DNA of 54,189 bases from an uncultured Collinsella sp. (GTDB lineage: Bacteria; Actinomycetota; Coriobacteriia; Coriobacteriales; Coriobacteriaceae), in contig CAUFMB010000012.1 in the NCBI GenBank assembly GCA_959026535.1, positions 1 to 54,189 on the forward strand. Direction: 5' to 3'. The notes beneath the pieces are model-generated. The model had not been told where the DNA came from and did not search any database. It saw only the letters and a program-made list of their open reading frames with translations. Position numbers and translations under genes: made by a program. This document shows, in pieces, positions 51,058 to 54,189 of this stretch (position 1 is the stretch's first letter; every line of letters starts with the position of its first letter).

Positions 51058-53192
51058 GCGGCACCCCCCTCACCGTCACCGGTGTAAGAGATGTGCTGCA
51101 GCAGCTCCACGATGTCCTCGCCGTCGACGGGTTCCACCGCAATCTGTTTTGCGCTCAGGCGCTCGCGGATAATGGGCAGATCGCACGCCTTTGCCTGGCG
51201 CATAAGCAGGTAGAGCACGTCGCCGTCGACCAAGCCCGCCGCGTCGCTCTCGCGGATTGCCGACCCAATTGCGCCCACCAGCTCGCCGACAGGCTCCATG
51301 CCCGGCACCACGCGCAGGAGCAAAAAACTCCCCATCTTGCTATCTGCCAGCGCCTGCGCCGCCGCGAGCTCTTGGCCAAAGGCAGCCTGCTTGAGCACGC
51401 AAGTGCCGTCAACGCAGCGTTTATCCTGCGCCACTGCCTCATAGTCAAAGGCACGGCCCAGCGCGCTTTCGACCAGGCCGCACAAGATGCGGAACAGGTT
51501 TTGATAATAGAGGGTCATTTGGTTTTCGGCTGCACTACGCACAAAGATCAACACGGCGGGTGCCCCGTCGCGCTCGATCGTGTATCCAAACATGGGAAGC
51601 CCCGGCGTCAGCTCGCGGTTCACCCACAGGTTCGAACGACCCCCGTCGCCCAAAAGAGATGCAAGCTGCTCAAGCGTGAGCGAGCGTGCGGCATCTTCGG
51701 CAATCGCGGGACTTGCTGCCACCAGGCGCGCAAATGCCCCGCCCGAAACATGGTAGATCGCCACCGAATCGTTCTCGAGGATCTCGCCCAGAAGCTCGCA
51801 GCACTTGCGATAGATGTCGCGCGGGTTGAGCACGTCGAGCTCCTGCGTCACGGCAAAGATCTTGCCAAAGCTGTCGTGGTGACCCACGATCTGGCGCCTG
51901 TACGCGCGCTTATCCTCGATCGCGTCGTGGTAGAGCTGCGTAAGGAACGTATTGCGGTTGCGCACGAGCTCGTTTTGATCGCGCTCCGCCCTAATGACTT
52001 CGCTGTTGCGCAGCTGCACATAGCCGCACACGGCACCCACGACAAAGTACGCAATAAACGGCAGCCAGTTGGACGGCTCGTAGAACAGACCCTGGAAGGT
52101 ATAGCCGTACTGAGTAAAGTAGCTCGCCGCCAGGCCAATCGAAGCCAGCAGTGCTGCGACCAAGCCAAAGTCCAAGCCATACAGCGTGCCGATCATCACC
52201 ACATAGAGCGGGCGATAATCGAGCACGTTGAGCTGGGCCGATTGGGAGAACAGGTGCTCCAGCACCTCGAACAGGACCCAGGCAACGCCCGTCTCCAGGC
52301 ATTTAATAGGCAGCGCGCGCATTTGGATGCGGTCGATGGCGGCGCGCAAGGGGTTGACTTTCTTTGCGCGGCCAGCATCCCAACGCGCTTGAATGGTCGA
52401 AAGATCGCGCAGCAAGTCGTAGCGCTGAAACCAGCCATAGCGCACGCGAGCGACGTCGTTGGCGGGCAGGTTGTAGCCGGCAGAATCGCCATAGGCAGCT
52501 GAAAGCCCTGGGAACAGCGCCTGAAGAGCCTCGCCCACTTCACCCGCCGTGTGATGGAAGGCATCGGCAACGTCGAGCGTCTCAAAGGAGGCGTCCCAGC
52601 TGTCGAAGATACGGCGTACTAGCACCGCGAGCTCCTCGGTGCACAGCAGGGGAAACGCCGCATCCTGCGCGCCCTGCAGAGCAACCGAGCCGGTCGAGCA
52701 CGCATCGAACAGCGGCACCAAAAACGGGTCCTCCAGCGCGGCAGACGCAGTATACAGGAACGGCACACGCAGGATCTTGGTCTGAACGCCCTCGCGAGCA
52801 GTGTAGTAGCGGCAAAGGTCGTTTGCCGCGCGGGCGATAATGCCCTTGCCCGTTCGCCCCGCGGCATCGGCGGCACCCTCGGCACCCGCGGGCCCCGCTA
52901 CATATAGCAGTTGGACCCGGCGACCCGCGCACGCACGAAAGACCGAGCGCAGCGTCTCGATATCGCCCACGGTATCGGTATGCGGGGTAAGGTAATTAGA
53001 CAGGTAGACCACGCGGTCGAACTCGTAGGCCTGATCCAGGTGTTGCAGAAGCTCTTTCCACGAGGCATGGGGCGACGACTCATCGCGGCGCGTGTCCTGC
53101 GCGGCTACGACCTGCACATGGTCCCCGGGGAACGCCTTGGCACAAAAGTCATCGTCAACATATGCGGTGTTGCCAACAACCAGCACCTCCAT
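51054..53192 (-). CDS. pelD: PelD-like receptor fused to an N-terminal SDR/epimerase-type domain
   Basis: Order over 712 residues: a Rossmann-fold SDR/epimerase-like domain (1-270), membrane helices (about 295-400), a short coiled coil, a GAF domain (440-590) and a GGDEF-like domain (605-705). In the last the active GGDEF is replaced by DGDVL (656-660), so no cyclase activity is expected, but an I-site-like RESD (647-650) is intact. That is the c-di-GMP-binding pattern of PelD. The Rossmann domain lacks clear GxxGxxG and YxxxK motifs, so it may be non-catalytic. ATG 53192 follows GAGGAGGGG. First gene of the operon. Confidence 0.88.
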   Translation of the reverse strand: MEVLVVGNTAYVDDDFCAKAFPGDHVQVVAAQDTRRDESSPHASWKELLQHLDQAYEFDRVVYLSNYLTPHTDTVGDIETLRSVFRACAGRRVQLLYVAGPAGAEGAADAAGRTGKGIIARAANDLCRYYTAREGVQTKILRVPFLYTASAALEDPFLVPLFDACSTGSVALQGAQDAAFPLLCTEELAVLVRRIFDSWDASFETLDVADAFHHTAGEVGEALQALFPGLSAAYGDSAGYNLPANDVARVRYGWFQRYDLLRDLSTIQARWDAGRAKKVNPLRAAIDRIQMRALPIKCLETGVAWVLFEVLEHLFSQSAQLNVLDYRPLYVVMIGTLYGLDFGLVAALLASIGLAASYFTQYGYTFQGLFYEPSNWLPFIAYFVVGAVCGYVQLRNSEVIRAERDQNELVRNRNTFLTQLYHDAIEDKRAYRRQIVGHHDSFGKIFAVTQELDVLNPRDIYRKCCELLGEILENDSVAIYHVSGGAFARLVAASPAIAEDAARSLTLEQLASLLGDGGRSNLWVNRELTPGLPMFGYTIERDGAPAVLIFVRSAAENQMTLYYQNLFRILCGLVESALGRAFDYEAVAQDKRCVDGTCVLKQAAFGQELAAAQALADSKMGSFLLLRVVPGMEPVGELVGAIGSAIRESDAAGLVDGDVLYLLMRQAKACDLPIIRERLSAKQIAVEPVDGEDIVELLQHISYTGDGEGGAA

Positions 53193-53226
53193 AGCGCACC
53201 CCTCCTCTAAAATCCACTTCTGTCAT

Positions 53227-53255
53227 AGTCAAACATGCGTATTTTACGCTGTCAA
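53227..53255 (-). promoter_or_regulatory. Candidate promoter of the pel-like operon
   Basis: A perfect TTGACA (53250-53255) with 17 bp to TTGACT (53227-53232) on the minus strand. The -10 is poor, so an activator or an alternative -10 (such as TATGAC nearby) may apply. Confidence 0.4.
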
Positions 53256-53347
53256 CGCGAGCTGGGGCGCCTTTAAGGTTGTTTTAAGAACTTTTTTAAA
53301 GGATGTGGGGATGGCAACTCGTCCGACTCAGGCTCATTGAGAGGCTG

Positions 53348-53800
53348 CTATTCGCTCTGAAAAGGCACATCGCAATCTGCTGACAGCTCTGCAGGGAGAA
53401 TGGCAGGCAATGTAAGCGCTCCCATGGGCGAAAGTCCAGTAACAACCATCAAATAGCTCTTTGCATGGGCATATGCCATCGAAATAGCATTTGAAAGAAG
53501 GTAGTGACGCGCCTCGTCATCGGGAGAGTTCATTGGCATTTGCGCTGAAACCGAGATGGATACTGTAACGCCAGCGTGCATCTTCTCCTGTGCACCTTCA
53601 TCTCTGTCAAGGAGGCTGCCAATTACGCACATCTTTAAACTTGCGCGAGCGTCATTACCGTTTTTCCAAAGGTGGACATCTTGGTAGCTAACGTCAACTT
53701 TTAATTCCATGTTATCCGAGGGCGAATCCTCGATATGGAAATCGGAGTCAACGACGAACAAATTCACGATCTGAATTGGAGCAATAAAATCCCCACTCAT
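53348..53800 (-). CDS. SecB-like chaperone (toxin-antitoxin-chaperone type)
   Basis: A 150-residue protein whose second half shows the SecB fold signature: helix LLSNAISMAYAHAKSYLMVVTG followed by a buried proline-rich end LTLPAILPAELS. The first half has the alternating beta strands of SecB. It is coupled to the adjacent XRE gene by an ATGA overlap, with GGAGG nine bases upstream. In Mycobacterium tuberculosis such a SecB-like protein (Rv1957) protects the antitoxin HigA1. A housekeeping export role is unlikely in a Gram-positive. A terminator-like imperfect hairpin lies between this gene and the pel promoter region. Confidence 0.72.
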   Translation of the reverse strand: MSGDFIAPIQIVNLFVVDSDFHIEDSPSDNMELKVDVSYQDVHLWKNGNDARASLKMCVIGSLLDRDEGAQEKMHAGVTVSISVSAQMPMNSPDDEARHYLLSNAISMAYAHAKSYLMVVTGLSPMGALTLPAILPAELSADCDVPFQSE

Positions 53801-54186
53801 GCTGCCAAACCTCCGGAAATCATCTCGAGATTCACATGCGAGGACGGACGCTCGTTCCTAAAAGACCATTGCTCTCGCACGGAATTGTTGGATGAAAGAA
53901 ACGGTAGCTCTTTAGAATAGCTAACGGTAACCTTAGGAACGATATTGATACCTAAAGCCAGCTCGAACCTGGCGATTGTCTTCAGCGTCATATTGGGCTG
54001 AGAATTCAACAGCTTCGAAAGCGACTGAAGGCTCACGCCCATACGCTTTGCCAAATCGCTTTTGCTTAAACCCAAATGCCTCATCTCGCGATGAACAATA
54101 AACTCGATATCTAGCGCGTGTTCATAAGCGCGTGTTTCGCTAGTTTCTGTCTCGGCGTAAAAATCAGATAAATCTACTTTATTCAT
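53797..54186 (-). CDS. XRE-family antitoxin-like DNA-binding protein
   Basis: A 129-residue helix-turn-helix protein. The DNA-binding domain (about 38-80) has LSKSDLAKRMGVSLQSLSKLL followed by MTLKTIARFELALGINI. The last about 40 residues are a low-structure tail rich in Ser/Asn (FLSSNNSVREQWSFRNE), a plausible chaperone-addiction segment like that of HigA. Its gene starts three bases from the window end, so the upstream neighbour (the expected toxin) cannot be seen. Alone, it could also be a generic XRE repressor. Confidence 0.75.
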   Translation of the reverse strand: MNKVDLSDFYAETETSETRAYEHALDIEFIVHREMRHLGLSKSDLAKRMGVSLQSLSKLLNSQPNMTLKTIARFELALGINIVPKVTVSYSKELPFLSSNNSVREQWSFRNERPSSHVNLEMISGGLAA

Positions 54187-54189
54187 TGT

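Noticed and set aside
53275..53304. Terminator between the SecB-like gene and pelD
   Set aside because: CCTTTAA and TTAAAGG can pair, but the stem is AT-rich, the loop is long and no T-run follows, so I did not call it as a terminator.
1..54189. CRISPR arrays, insertion sequences and prophage genes
   Set aside because: No regularly spaced direct repeats, transposase, integrase or phage structural genes were recognised. The only repeats seen are inverted elements without coding capacity.

Overview
The window reads as a chromosomal segment of a high-GC Gram-positive bacterium of the Coriobacteriia, most likely Collinsella or a close relative. I infer this from the GC-rich codon use, the protein wording of the housekeeping genes and the gene order; no database search was possible. 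Almost every gene is on the minus strand. The only plus-strand genes are a DUF134/NifX-type protein (3421-4185) and a ModE-like regulator (36102-36446). No stretch above about 300 bases lacks a gene or a described RNA or repeat element.

Region 1 (1-4300) holds a MATE transporter half-length frame, a SpoU-type RNA methyltransferase, folA and thyA. It ends with the divergent DUF134/NifX gene, which has a strong palindromic operator. Region 2 (4300-31560) is a dense housekeeping block in several operons. They are ffh-ftsY-smc-rnc-acpP, plsX, rpmF-yceD with a coiled-coil partner, and coaD-rsmD-recG-fakA-asp23. Next come two identical tRNA-Asn genes, sigA, dnaG, ribF-truB-nrnA-rbfA-infB-nusA-rimP. 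Several leaders carry hairpins that look regulatory, above all an intrinsic-terminator structure between a near-consensus promoter and rimP-nusA-infB.

Region 3 (31560-42000) contains leuS, guaB, the ModE-like gene and a degenerate Cys/Met-metabolism PLP-fold protein. It also holds a sucrose module: a LacI regulator, a PTS EIIBC and a GH32 hydrolase, with matching LacI/cre-like operators before the regulator and the EIIBC gene. Large inverted-repeat elements sit between these genes.

Region 4 (42097-53192) is the most distinctive part. It is one tightly overlapping operon of eight genes, read right to left: pelD-like (Rossmann/SDR + membrane + GAF + degenerate GGDEF with an RxxD motif), pelE-like, a deacetylase-only PelA-like protein, pelF, pelG, a CotH-kinase lipoprotein, a VTC-type polyphosphate-polymerase-like protein and a DUF4956 membrane protein. 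This is a Gram-positive Pel exopolysaccharide locus with an attached CotH/VTC/DUF4956 trio whose role is open.

Region 5 (53348-54189) begins a second accessory module, a SecB-like chaperone translationally coupled to an XRE antitoxin-like protein. It resembles a toxin-antitoxin-chaperone system whose toxin, if present, would lie just outside the window.
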